18,277 bases of DNA, taken from the NCBI GenBank assembly GCA_000697335.1, contig JNEM01015769.1, positions 1-18,277 on the forward strand. Reading direction: 5' to 3'. Both the position numbers and the translations under genes were made by a program. The stretch is from Conidiobolus incongruus B7586. Taxonomy: Eukaryota > Entomophthoromycota > Entomophthoromycetes > Entomophthorales > Conidiobolaceae. Below are positions 1-10,519 of the stretch, one piece after another (positions within the stretch are counted from its first letter, which is position 1; each line of letters opens with the position of its first letter). Below the pieces are notes generated by a model. That model made no database searches and was not told where the DNA came from. It saw only the letters and a list, made by a program, of their open reading frames with translations.

Positions 1-3000
1 AACTAATAATCATTTCTTTTTTAATATAATTAGTTAATTTGCTAATGTTTTTAAACTTATAAGTAAATTACCCTTTAAATATAATATTAAACACAAAATT
101 AAACTTTTTTTAAATATATAATTATACTTAAAATTTACTTACCATTTATTTCTTAAAAATATTAAATTTTAAAAAAAAATATAAAAATTACTTGAAAATA
201 AATTTATTAAACTTATTTTTTTATCGTAAAAATTTTTAATTCTATTTATATAAAATATTGGTGGTGGTTAAAGATTATATATTAATAATTATACTTTAAA
301 CTTTAAAATTATTAAAGATAAAACTTTATTATTAAACTTATATGATATTAAGGATAAGTTACTTAAATCAACTATATTCACTAAATTAAATATTAGAAAT
401 AGTTATTATAATATCAAAGTTAAAGAAAATTCTATTTTTTTAACTATTTTTAATATTCTATAAAATTACTATAAATTTATTATTATAAACTTTAAATTAT
501 ATAATATCTTTATATCTTTTATTTAATTTATTAATTCCCTTTTTAAATTTATCTTTCATAGTTTTATTATTACTTATTTTAATAATATCTTAATTCATTT
601 AAAAATTAAAAAAAAATTTAATATATTAATTAAATTTTATAAATTATTGAAGAGTAAAAATTAATTTTAAAACTATTACAATTTATTTTTAATGTTTTTT
701 TTATTTTTTTTTATGGTTATATTATTTTTTCTTGAAAAATTAATATTAATCTAACTAAACTTGATATTATAAAAGCTTTTATTATATTTATAAAAAGAGA
801 TTAACTTATATTTATATTTGAATTATTAAATTACTTTAAAGATTTCATTGATTTTTTTATTAAACTTAAATCTCTTTTAACTAATCTATTGAGAAAAAAC
901 TTTTTTTAAATAAACCCTATTATATACTTTTTATATAAATTCTTTAATTCTTTATATTACTAATATTTTTAATCTATTTATTTTTAATCTTAAATTATTT
1001 ATTATTATTTTTGCTTATTTTAATTTTTTTATAATTAGTAGATAATTAGTTTAATTTGAATTTAATTTATATTTTACCTTTTAATTATAAGATAAAATAA
1101 TAAATAAAAGAAAATAAGTTAAGTTTAACTTTGTAAATATTACTTTAAATTCAATAATATTTTAATTAAGAAAAATAAACCTAACTGAATCAAAATATTT
1201 ATTTTATAATTAAAAATTCTTTATTTTAGTAGAAATAATTAAAAATTACTTATATTTCTTATCTTATAATTTCTTTTATTAATTATAAATTATAAATTAT
1301 TTATTTATTTAAATACTTAAAAATATTTATTAAGAAAATAAGTTAAATGGATTAAAATAATTTAAACTTATTTTTTCTTTATTTATTATCTTTTAATTTA
1401 ATAGAGTTATATTATAAATACTTTATTAAAAAATCTTATATATTTATCTTTTTATTTTAATTATAAAAACCTAGAAAATAATAACTTAATGATTATTAAT
1501 AAAAAAAATAAAAGATCTATTAAACTATTTTAAAAAACAATATTAAATGATAATTTCTTTATTTTAATCAAACAAGAACTTTTTAAATTATTAGAAAATT
1601 AATTAAAATATGTTAAAAGATTTAAAACTATTAATAACTTACTATATTATAATAATTGTTTATATGTCCTTAATATTCTTAAGAGTTAATAAGTAATATT
1701 GAATAAATATTATTATTTACCTGTTAAAGGATATTAAAACTAGTTAAAAATTGTTAAGAAAATTAGAATAAAGTATTACTAATTTTTTTAGTTAAATTAA
1801 CTTAGAAATATATTAATACCTATGATATATGGTAAAAAAATAAATATGATACCCAATTAAAATATAATAAACTTATTTTTTGATAAGTTTTTAATAAAAT
1901 TTCATAATAGATCTAATTTGATTATATAGAAATTCTTAAATCAATAAATAGTTATAATAACTTACTAACTATAATTGATCTATTCTTTTAATATATTTAT
2001 TTCATTCTTTATTTTAAAACTTCTATAGTTAAAAATATTACATAATTGCTATCTTTTAATATTTTTACCTATTATAAAATTCCACAAACTATTATATTTG
2101 ATAGAAACACACAATTCAACTCCTGATTTTAAAAGTTATTATTTTTTTCCTTTAAGATTAACATAGCTATGTTTACTATTAATCATCACTAAACTAATAA
2201 ACTTGTTGAAAAAACTATTAAAACCTTAAAGTAAATAATTAAAGCTTATATTAACACTAATCAGTTAAATTAAAATATTTATATTTATTAACTTTAATAT
2301 TCATTTAATATTTTTATTAATAAATCAATAAGTTTTAACCTTTATTTTTTTAATTATAGCAAATATATTAATTTAATAATTGTTTTAAAATTTTAAATTA
2401 ATTTATCTTTAGATATTATTAAATTTTTATCTAATATCAAATATATTAATTCCTTTATTAAATTTAACTTAAAAGAAAATTAAAACATCATAAAACAATA
2501 ATATTTAAAGTCATTTAAAAATTCTGTTATATATAAAATTAATATGTTTATATATTTAGAATAATTTACCCTTAAACCTATCTAAATTAAATTTAAATTT
2601 TATATACTTATTATTATATTATAATCCTTATAAAATTTAATCTATTAACTTAAATCTTAAAAATATTACCTTAGAATTACTTTTAATTTTAACAATTAAC
2701 TTTATCTTTTATATATTTAAAATCAAACTTTATTTTAAAGATTTTAACATTTTTTTTAATTAATTAAGTATTTTAAAACAAAATCTAATTATTAATTAAG
2801 ATAATAAAAATACTATGTTGATTATATAATTAAATTTAAATCTATTAAGAATAGGCTTTATTTTTATAAAATAAATTAGTTATCTTATTAAAAAAGTTAT
2901 ATGAGAATTTTTAAGAAATATTAAGAATATTTTAACTTATTATACTTATATGTAAAAATCTAAAAAGTATGTTTTATCTAAGAAATCTATTAAGGTAGTG
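1..3000 (+). mobile_element. Decayed Ty3/Gypsy retroelement, chromovirus-like, pol region
   Basis: Conceptual translation of the + strand recalls, in order, parts of a Ty3/Gypsy polyprotein. These are reverse transcriptase at about 340-700, the connection/RNase H region at about 850-1400, the integrase zinc-binding region at about 1690-1860, the integrase catalytic core at about 1930-2350 and the integrase C-terminal region at about 2550-2700. A possible chromodomain lies at about 2780-2960. This order (RT, RNase H, then integrase) is that of Ty3/Gypsy, not Copia. The element is a fossil with a great many breaks. Its 5' part (gag, protease, left LTR) would lie outside the window, and the right LTR could not be placed. 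Decay is nearly all C-to-T/G-to-A type, leaving C mainly before T, which suggests RIP. The family is fairly sure; domain limits are approximate. Confidence 0.75.
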
Positions 3001-6000
3001 TTAAAAACTAGTTTTTTAAATTCTTATATATATTTTTATATAACTCAATTAACTATAAATTATATAATTAATTTATAGTTTTATAATTAAATTAATTATA
3101 TAAATAGTATTGAATTATTTAATAAACTAAGTTCTTTTTTTCCTCTTAATTCTTATTATTCTTTATCTTATATATTATTATTAATATTAAAACTATATGT
3201 TATTAGTATTATAATATATTAATACTACCTAATATAAATCTTAATATATTGGTGACTCATCCCAATTTAAAGCTTAATTAAACTTTGTTTATATTTTTAC
3301 ACTATAACTATATTATAATACTATATTCTATATTATATTATTTCTATATTAAAGCCTTCCTTTATATTATATTAGTATTTTACCACCATAGTTATATATT
3401 TAATAAGATTATAAATATTAAGATAATTTTTGAGTAAAATATATATTATATTATAATAAAATAATTTGCTAGATATTTTGATTAATTAATATAACTTTAA
3501 AATTTAAAAATGATGATTAAAGTTATAAATTAAACCATAAGCATTAGATCAAAAGTATTCTAACAAGTTATTATTGTTTTTAAAATATTATGAAATATCA
3601 ATATTTATTCTTATCAAATATCCTTATATCAACCAAATATAACAATGATTCTTATCTTATATAGAGAATTATTTGCTTTTTTTTCATCAATTAATTATTT
3701 AACTAAGTTACTTTAATAACTTCTAAGTTTTTTAACCTAGTCTATATTATAAGGACTATGAATTTAAATGACTTATATAAAGGTAAGTTTATTTTGTCCT
3801 TTTCTATAATTTAATAAAATAATAAAACCCCCAATTTATTTATTTTATAGCTGAATATCCCTAATTACTCTTTTTTACTATTTTTAATTAAAGCACTAAT
3901 TCCTCGAAAAGTTTTATTAATTTATTAAATTTTTATCAATTAATTTTATTGAATTTTATCAAATATCTAAAAATCAATGAAAATATATTGATATGGTTTT
4001 AATATATAATTAATATGTTTTTATTTAAATTTGCTTGATTATATCAAATATAGCATATATACTATTGATGCTTTATAAGCTTTATAAATATTATTATTAA
4101 AATAATGCTTAAAATATAAATTACTAAATTATTTGTCAACTTTGCTTTTTAACATATTGGGACTATATGTATTAAAACTTATTATTGAGATATTATAGCA
4201 AAATATCCAAAAAGACCTTTTTTTTCTATCCTTATTATTTTTAAATTTAAATAATTCATTAAGTGATATAGGATTTTTAGTTTCAATCAAAGAATCTATA
4301 ATAGAATATTTGATTATAGACTAATATAACCAATAAAATTGAGATATAATATTGGAATAATTATTAAACTAAAACAAACAGATATTTTTTAAATATAACA
4401 CTATATAAATGCTTATATTTAAATATTATTTAAATAAAAATAATATTATAGAATTTGAAATATTTATTGATATTTAATTATATATAGATATTATTATCAT
4501 TCTATTATATAATTTTTTTATTCAAAATTTTCCTAAATATTTATCTTCACTTTGTTATTTACTTATCAATAATTTTTAAAATTTATCAATAAAAAGTTGA
4601 AAAATTTATTATTAGATTATTATATTGATTTATAAATATACTTTACCTTAATAATAGGTAAAGGTATATTATTTAGCAAATATCTCTTATAGTCAACTAA
4701 GTTCCTCTGTTATTAATTAATATAAATAAAATATTGATAATTTGTTTAAATCCTGATAATTCTTAAGACTTAGTAAAGAAATCTTTCTATAATATTGTTG
4801 GAAAATAGAGAGAAATTAAAACTATATAAAATTTTAGACGTTAATTATTATTTTCTAAATTTACTAAAATTTTTAATTTGTATTCAAATTATTAATTAGA
4901 TATAGAATTAATATTATTAATAATTATATTATAGATAAATATAAATTTGATATAAATTTATAATTCTGATATATCATTTAATGATTGAATTTATAATAAA
5001 TTAGTAATATTTATTATTCATAGTTATAATAATTTAAAACTTTTTATTTATATAGTTTTTATAGATTTTTTTACAATAATTAATATTATTTCAACTGATA
5101 ATTTATTATTTAATATATTTACTTTTTATATTATTTTAAATATGATTTTTAAAATTTCAAATTATTATATAGATCTATTAATATAAATAATATCATCCTA
5201 ATTTAATAATAAAATTACTTCTTTAATATTTCCATATGTATTTATACTTATTACTATCATTTTAATTCCAAAGGGTTAATTAAATTTTATATCATTATAT
5301 TAAAAAAATTAGGAATTTTGAATAAAATATGTTATTATTTTTAAATTAAAAAAAATAGAAAATTTTTTAATTCTTGATTTTCAAAAATATCATTAGTTTT
5401 AAATAAACAAATATATATATATATTATAACTTTTTTGATTAAAAGATTAATTTCTTAAAATTAATTATTTAATATCAATATTTTTAATTAAATAAAGATC
5501 ATCAAATTTTCTTATTTTAGTATTAATAAAATTTACCCATAAACCTTTTAAAATAATTTAAAATTTATAAGTAACTTTTAATATTAGAATATTATCTAAA
5601 TTAACAATTTACTACTAAATGAATTATTTTAAAGTTAAGAGAGAAAATATTTAAAACCTATTAAAATCTAGAAGATTAATTTTAACTATCATTTTTTAAA
5701 TTATTAATAAAATAAAAAAATATATTAAAAGATACCTTTTTATCTTAGCTAAAGAATTATTAAAATAGTTCAATAATAATTATATAAGTATTAAGTATAT
5801 ATTAAAATTTAAATTATAATTTATTAATAACAATATAAAATAAATATCTTATAATTTAACTAAAGCTTAAAAAAACTAAAGTAGCTATTATTAATCAAAA
5901 TTTACTAAGATATAATTAAAAACCAAGGTATTTATAATAAATTATTATAATTGATAAATCTTAAATCCTTTTGAAAAAGCTTTTACTAAAATATAAATCA

Positions 6001-7314
6001 AAATATTAGATTAAGCTTAATCAACCTTTTTTATGAATTCATTTGAATAAACATTATATCAATAAATAAATATTAATTATTATAATAAATTATAATAATA
6101 TTTGCTATTCTTATTTAGTTTTTAAAAGCAAATTAATTAATGATAAACTTTATATTGTTTTTTCAAATAAAACTATATTTAATTAATATTTTTAATATAA
6201 TTTAAAAAAACCTATTATTTTATATGATAATTATAAAACATATAAAGTGAAAGTTGTAAAAAACTTTCTAATCAAAAATAACTAGAAAAAACTACTATAT
6301 CTAATATATTCTTTAGATTTTAACCTATATAATTATAATTGTTTTAAGTAATTAAAAAACCAGCTTATAAGAAAGAAAATTTAATTGGATTGTAAAATAT
6401 TAAATTTCAGTCTTTGATAAAAAGAACTGTATTTTAGGTGTTAGAACTTTATTCAAAATATAGCAAAAAGTTATTAAAAATAAAACAAATTATTAATTTT
6501 ATAATATATATCAAAATATTTATTTTTTTTTCAATCACAAAAAATTCCCATTATTTAAAATATAAAGTAATATTATTATATTAAGTTTACTCTTAGATTA
6601 TAACTATGATATGATTATTATTTACTAATCAAAAATGATAATGCAAAATAAAATAGTGTTTTATTAAATATTATTAGATCTTGAAATATTTGGTTTTAAT
6701 TTATAATGAGAAATATTCTTAAGGATTCAAAATCTGCCAATAGTATGGTAAGAACTTATTAATAATATTAAAATATATTAATTTTATAAAGATTTTTTAT
6801 TAAATACTAAGTAAAAAGATGTCTATATTTAAAATCTAAAATAATAATGTTTAAAATTCTAATTGGATTTAATAGTAATTTATATTGTTTGCCTGATAAT
6901 AAATATATTTTAAAACAACATTTATAATAGAAAATTCAAGTCACTTAATCAAATAATGTCTTTGTTATTTTCGTAAATTTAAATAAAATTGAAATTATTC
7001 AATAGTAATTTGCTTATATAAGTAAATTATCAAATATTAGAATATCAAGAAAGGATAATTCTTGATAATAGTGCCTTTATCATATAATAGTAGTTAATAT
7101 TTTTTTTACAACTTATTCAATTTATATTCTAAACAATTCAAAATTTCAATTTTCTGTTTAATACATTTTTCTACATCAAATTTGAAATTTTTTATTTAAA
7201 AATTTAATCTTTGAAAAAATATCAAGTGAATATATAAAAATTATCATAGTATTGATATTCTTAGATCTTAATGATATTGATTAATATTTATTGAATATTA
7301 AAAAGCAAGTAATT
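3001..7314. other. A+T-rich stretch without recognisable gene
   Basis: No ORF of useful length and no recognisable protein similarity was found on either strand. The part at about 3000-3500 may include the right end of the preceding retroelement, but no LTR boundary could be fixed. Parts of about 3500-4800 and 6400-7300 keep more CpA and TpG than 1-3000, whereas about 5500-6300 looks strongly decayed again, so several unrelated pieces are probably joined here. A perfect 9-bp inverted repeat (TATCAAGAA, 7-base spacer, TTCTTGATA) lies at 7043-7067. Nothing else could be named. Confidence 0.5.
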
Positions 7315-7653
7315 TTAATACAAGATTCGGTTCAAGGAAATTGATTTAATATCAAAAGGATAAGGGAAATTGACTTGTCTGGTAGCTCTAGTCAATACTT
7401 GTTCTTTGCAAGAAAAATCGCTATAGAAAGTGGCTCGGTATCTGGGAGTTACATCAACTTCCTTGAAACTCCCTTGAGTTTCAAAGCATCCGACAGAGCC
7501 TCCAACCCAAGAACTGGAATCATCATTTCTGGTCACAAAAGCGAAAGGTTGAGTGAATGTAGCAGCAATAACCGAAGCAACGAAAATAACCGAGGTTGAA
7601 GAAGTAACGAATTTAAGGTTGTTATAATATTTTGCTATATTAATAAATGACAT
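7315..7653 (-). CDS. Diverged member of secreted small-protein family, probable start-codon loss
   Basis: This 112-residue ORF is clearly a sister of the copy at 12627-12929: they share SSSWVGGSVGCF, both cysteines (C56, C82 here) and the KSISLN tail. The first 12 residues have no match in the sisters' proteins, and their DNA aligns instead with the sister's 5' leader. The codon matching the family ATG (7615-7617) reads CTT. The TATA box at 7679-7685 lies 68 bp before that lost codon, like the family, but only 32 bp before the ATG used by the ORF, so a normal transcript might barely include it. Five glycines conserved in the sisters are replaced by D45, E58, R71, E84 and R92, each explained by one G-to-A change; E84 sits at the glycine of the Y-x6-G motif. 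A hydrophobic stretch (about residues 21-31) could still act as a signal. The frame is open, so it is listed as a CDS, but it may be a dying gene. Confidence 0.55.
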   Translation of the reverse strand: MSFINIAKYYNNLKFVTSSTSVIFVASVIAATFTQPFAFVTRNDDSSSWVGGSVGCFETQGSFKEVDVTPRYRATFYSDFSCKEQVLTRATRQVNFPYPFDIKSISLNRILY

Positions 7654-7678
7654 AAATTCTCTTTGTTACAGGAATGCA

Positions 7679-7685
7679 TTTTATA
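7679..7685 (-). promoter_or_regulatory. TATA box of the 7315-7653 copy
   Basis: On the minus strand this reads TATAAAA. It lies 68 bp upstream of the position where the family start codon should be and 32 bp upstream of the ATG that opens the present ORF. The first distance matches the other copies (62-71 bp), which supports both the box and the idea that the original start was lost. Confidence 0.6.
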
Positions 7686-7746
7686 AATAATAATTCAAGC
7701 TAATTAATAATATTATAGACTACTATTGTTAATAATCCAACTTACA

Positions 7747-7761
7747 AATTGGCTTTGCAAA
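7747..7761 (-). promoter_or_regulatory. Conserved upstream block TTTGCAAAGCCAATT
   Basis: The minus strand reads TTTGCAAAGCCAATT, differing from the blocks at 10068-10082 and 12492-12506 only by CC in place of TT in the middle. It lies about 62-76 bp upstream of the TATA box. The GCCAAT inside resembles a CCAAT box. Which factor binds is unknown; the call rests on conservation of sequence and position among sister copies. Confidence 0.45.
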
Positions 7762-8693
7762 ATTTGTTATAATTTTTTTAAAATCTAACAAAAATTTATA
7801 AAGTTTCTGATTTTGAGCTTTGGTTTGATCAAATAGTAAAATAACTAATGAGCCTACTTGCTTAAATTGTATAATTTACGAATTAATTCAATTGAGATAT
7901 TTCTAGGTTATAATTGATAATTTTAGAAATAATATTAGTATCAAAACTATCAACTTTTTTAAAGTTCAAATAATCAATTATAACTAAAAATATTTTGATA
8001 TAATTAGTACTAATACCCACAATATAAAAATCAATTTCAAAATTATTGAATAATTAATCAACATATTGGTATATGATAATAAATCCAAAGTATCTAATAT
8101 TAAATAAATAATCTATTTATAACTTCAATAATCGGATAAATTAATTGCACATTTACAATATATGATTATTTTTCAAATTTTTATAAGTTGAATAATCTCT
8201 GACCATATTAAAAAATAATTACAAAATATGTTTCGAAATAATAATATTTTAAAAATAATTATTGAAACTACAATTCACCTTATTTCTAATGAAATCAAAT
8301 CATAAAACTTTTAATAATGGATTAATATAGATTTCGGTTAAATAAAATCAAAAGTTCAAAGCATTTGAATTTTTACAATTGCTATATTAATTTTAATATT
8401 ATATTTGAAAATCTATAAGATGTAATATGTATACTATAATGTTAATTCAACTGTGACTGTTGTAAATTTTAATGCTGTTGATCAAATTCAATTAAACAAA
8501 AAAATTTTAACATTCGGTTATATGAATGATGTCATAAATAATTTAATTTTTATTTGCTAATTCTAAATTTGATTTGACAAAAATAAAATTGTTTAAGGAC
8601 TGTTAAAAATAACTTTATTTCTTATTTATTTATTATTAAAATAAAATTTTTCAAAGTTAAAAATAGATTCATTAAGTAAATAAATAATATATT
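7762..8693. other. Divergent intergenic region, nothing recognised
   Basis: This A+T-rich DNA lies between the minus-strand copy at 7315-7653 and the plus-strand copy at 8835-9137, so both promoters face out of it. No ORF, RNA gene or repeat structure could be supported beyond the promoter blocks listed separately. CpA and TpG are commoner here than in 1-3000, so it is less decayed than the retroelement. Confidence 0.5.
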
Positions 8694-8701
8694 TTTGCAA
8701 A
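8694..8701 (+). promoter_or_regulatory. TTTGCAAA upstream block
   Basis: The palindrome TTTGCAAA occurs 75 bp upstream of the TATA box and 141 bp upstream of the start codon, the same place as in three sister copies. After the palindrome the match is weaker than between the other three. In such A+T-rich DNA the 8-mer alone would be weak evidence; its matching position is what counts. Confidence 0.4.
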
Positions 8702-8768
8702 TTTGATTTAATACTTTGATTTCAACATAAAAATTGATCAATTTGAATATTATGTTGAAATATTTAAG

Positions 8769-8776
8769 TATAAAAA
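8769..8776 (+). promoter_or_regulatory. TATA box of the 8835-9137 gene
   Basis: TATAAAAA, followed by GG, lies 66 bp before the ATG. It is the best TATA match in the region and falls within the 62-71 bp spacing seen in the cluster. Transcription would be expected to start roughly 30 bp downstream, leaving a leader of about 35 bases. Confidence 0.6.
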
Positions 8777-8834
8777 GGTAGATGATTAGCTCATCAACTA
8801 TATTAATACAAATTTCAAATAAATAAAATATAAT

Positions 8835-9137
8835 ATGAAATTCACCACTGTTATCGCCTCTGCTATTTTAGCTGCATCAGTCAATGCTGCTCCAGCTGAT
8901 CAACCCTTTGCGTATATCACTAGAGATGATGGCACTAGCTCCTGGGTTGGAGGTTCAATTGGTTGCTTTGGTACTCAAGGAAGAATCAAGAAGGTTGATG
9001 TGACTTCAGGCTATCAAGCTACATTCTATAGTGACTACTCTTGCAAAGGAAATGTCCTCGGTCGTGCTACTGGTAAAGTTGATTTCCAGTACCCCATTGA
9101 TACCAAGTCAATCTCCCTAGATCGTATTTATTACTAA
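8835..9137 (+). CDS. Secreted small cysteine-pair protein, family copy 2
   Basis: This 100-residue protein is predicted to be secreted. Residues 1-18 form a signal peptide with K2, a hydrophobic core and VNA-AP at the likely cleavage site, leaving about 82 mature residues. The mature part has TRDDGTSSWVGG (29-40), GCFGTQG (43-49), C44 and C70 as the only cysteines and so a likely single disulfide, then FYSDYSCKG (64-72) and TKSISLDRIYY at the end. Y65-x6-G72 with a later SIS is reminiscent of a beta/gamma-crystallin Greek-key motif; this is a weak hint, not an assignment. The function is unknown. The ORF is uninterrupted, intron-free and far richer in G+C than its flanks. The start is supported by the signal peptide, alignment with sisters and the TATA box 66 bp upstream. 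It differs from the other left-lineage copies at several sites (VNAAPAD, FQYPIDT), so it is not a recent duplicate. Confidence 0.9.
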   Translation: MKFTTVIASAILAASVNAAPADQPFAYITRDDGTSSWVGGSIGCFGTQGRIKKVDVTSGYQATFYSDYSCKGNVLGRATGKVDFQYPIDTKSISLDRIYY

Positions 9138-10067
9138 TATCATTGAATTTCTTATTCAATATTTAAATTACGAATTTAAATTTTCTATATGATCTAACTT
9201 GTTTCACTTCTAATTATTTTATATAAATAAATTGAACAAAATAATTATAAATCAATCTTTTCTAATTTTGAAATACTATTATCGTATTATAATATTTAAT
9301 AATTCCTAATGCTATTAAATCCCAAATATTTGAATTAATTGAAACACTATAAATATTTATTATATTGGGTGTCCCATTTAGGATTTTATTCGTAATTATA
9401 TATAAAATATATTATAATCAGTAACCAAATCTTATAATTTAGAATTTATTTATCATTATCATGCTTAATTTTTGTATGATTATATAATCATAATACAAAT
9501 AATAATTTTGATAAATATAAATTTAAATATTTCATCCTATTCGATTTAATTATTTGTGAAATTCATTAAATTTACTATTATACTCAGAGATCATTCAAAA
9601 ATCTTTTTAAAGATATTTCATTTATAGCGCTTTTAATGATAATTCTGAAATAAGTCTTAAAAGAAATCTGATGTTGATATCAATGATAATTTGACCCTAT
9701 TAATATTATGGATTAATACATTGGAATGGATATGATATTCATCAAAAATATATATAGGCTAATATAATATTAGTGATCTCTATCTAATGTTGTTTAAAGT
9801 ATTAAGTTAAAATAATCTATATCAACAGTACAATAAAACCTATATTAAGACAATTTTAGATACATAACAAAAATCAACATTTATTTGATTTATATTTATA
9901 TCTTGAGTTATTGCTAATTATAAAAATAATTAGCTGTAGATATGTATTTTTAGAAAATTTTCAACTTTTAAAAGTCTAATTTAAATTAAAATTTGCTGAA
10001 ATAGGTAAATATGATTCAATTATTCAAATTCATATACAAATAAAATAATTATAAATAATTAAAAGGC
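9138..10067. other. Intergenic A+T-rich DNA, nothing recognised
   Basis: The region contains the 3' flank of the 8835-9137 gene and the distal upstream DNA of the 10217-10519 gene. A short inverted repeat, ATTGAA/TTCAAT, at 9142-9160 directly follows the stop codon and is probably chance in this composition. No ORF, RNA or mobile element was recognised. Confidence 0.5.
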
Positions 10068-10082
10068 TTTGCAAAGTTAATT
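10068..10082 (+). promoter_or_regulatory. Conserved upstream block TTTGCAAAGTTAATT
   Basis: The 15-mer TTTGCAAAGTTAATT is identical to 12492-12506 and near-identical to the minus-strand block at 7747-7761. It starts 78 bp upstream of the TATA box and 149 bp upstream of the start codon. The conserved position in separate copies suggests a binding site; the factor is unknown. Confidence 0.5.
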
Positions 10083-10145
10083 TGAATGTTGAAATTTAAT
10101 AAATAACATCATTTGAAATGAATGAAAAAATAGTAAATGAACTAG

Positions 10146-10153
10146 TATATAAT
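10146..10153 (+). promoter_or_regulatory. TATA box of the 10217-10519 gene
   Basis: TATATAAT followed by CC lies 71 bp before the ATG. The same GTATATAATC context recurs at 12558-12567 upstream of the sister gene, also at family spacing. Confidence 0.55.
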
Positions 10154-10216
10154 CCGACTTTCAAATGCTATGATTCAATATTATAAATCAATATATTTTT
10201 ATCTAATTTTAGTATC

Positions 10217-10519
10217 ATGAAATTCTTTACTACTATTGTTTCCTCATTCTTAATTGCTTCAGCTATTGCTGCTCCATCCACTCAACCTTTCGCTTTTGTG
10301 ACCAGAAATGATGGTACCAGTTCTTGGGTTGGAGGTTCTACTGGATGCTTTGGTACTCAAGGAAAATTCGTTAAAGCGGACATTACTCCAGGATATATGG
10401 CCACCTTTTACAGTGGAGGCTCGTGTAAAGGAAACGTATTGACTAAAGTGAACGGTCAAGTCCATTTCCCTCACCCTATTGAGACTAAATCTATCTATTT
10501 GCAAAGAATAGTATACTAA
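10217..10519 (+). CDS. Secreted small cysteine-pair protein, family copy 3
   Basis: This 100-residue protein has a clear signal peptide: MKF, hydrophobic residues 7-17 and AIA-AP as the cleavage region at 17-20. Mature landmarks are TQPFAFVTRNDGTSSWVGG (22-40), GCFGTQG (43-49), C44 and C70 as the only cysteines, TFYSGGSCKG (63-72) and an ETKSIYLQRIVY tail. It is about three-quarters identical, by eye, to the 12627-12929 copy. Compared with its sisters it has changes between and around the cysteines: T42, KFVKAD at 50-55, M61 and GG at 67-68 where the others have an acidic residue plus an aromatic. Substitutions therefore gather on one part of the mature protein while the WVGG and GCFGTQG core is fixed. 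There is no intron. The start is fixed by the signal peptide and the TATA box 71 bp upstream. Its role is unknown. Confidence 0.9.
   Translation: MKFFTTIVSSFLIASAIAAPSTQPFAFVTRNDGTSSWVGGSTGCFGTQGKFVKADITPGYMATFYSGGSCKGNVLTKVNGQVHFPHPIETKSIYLQRIVY

Noticed and set aside
3253-3259. TGACTCA, a Gcn4/AP-1-type site in a slightly less decayed patch
   Set aside because: A single 7-mer without a defined gene or LTR boundary beside it; no function can be supported.
4900-5300. Faint resemblance of a few translated words to retroelement or transposase proteins
   Set aside because: Matches were too short and frame-dependent in A/T-only DNA; no ordered set of motifs was found on either strand, so no second element is called.
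7375-7599. Plus-strand ORF of 74 codons opposite the first family copy
   Set aside because: It is the antisense shadow of the minus-strand gene at 7315-7653; similar shadows lie opposite the other copies and have no signal peptide or conservation of their own.
9142-9160. ATTGAA/TTCAAT hairpin just after a stop codon as a terminator
   Set aside because: The stem is only six base pairs, hairpin terminators are not expected for nuclear protein genes, and such palindromes are common in this composition.
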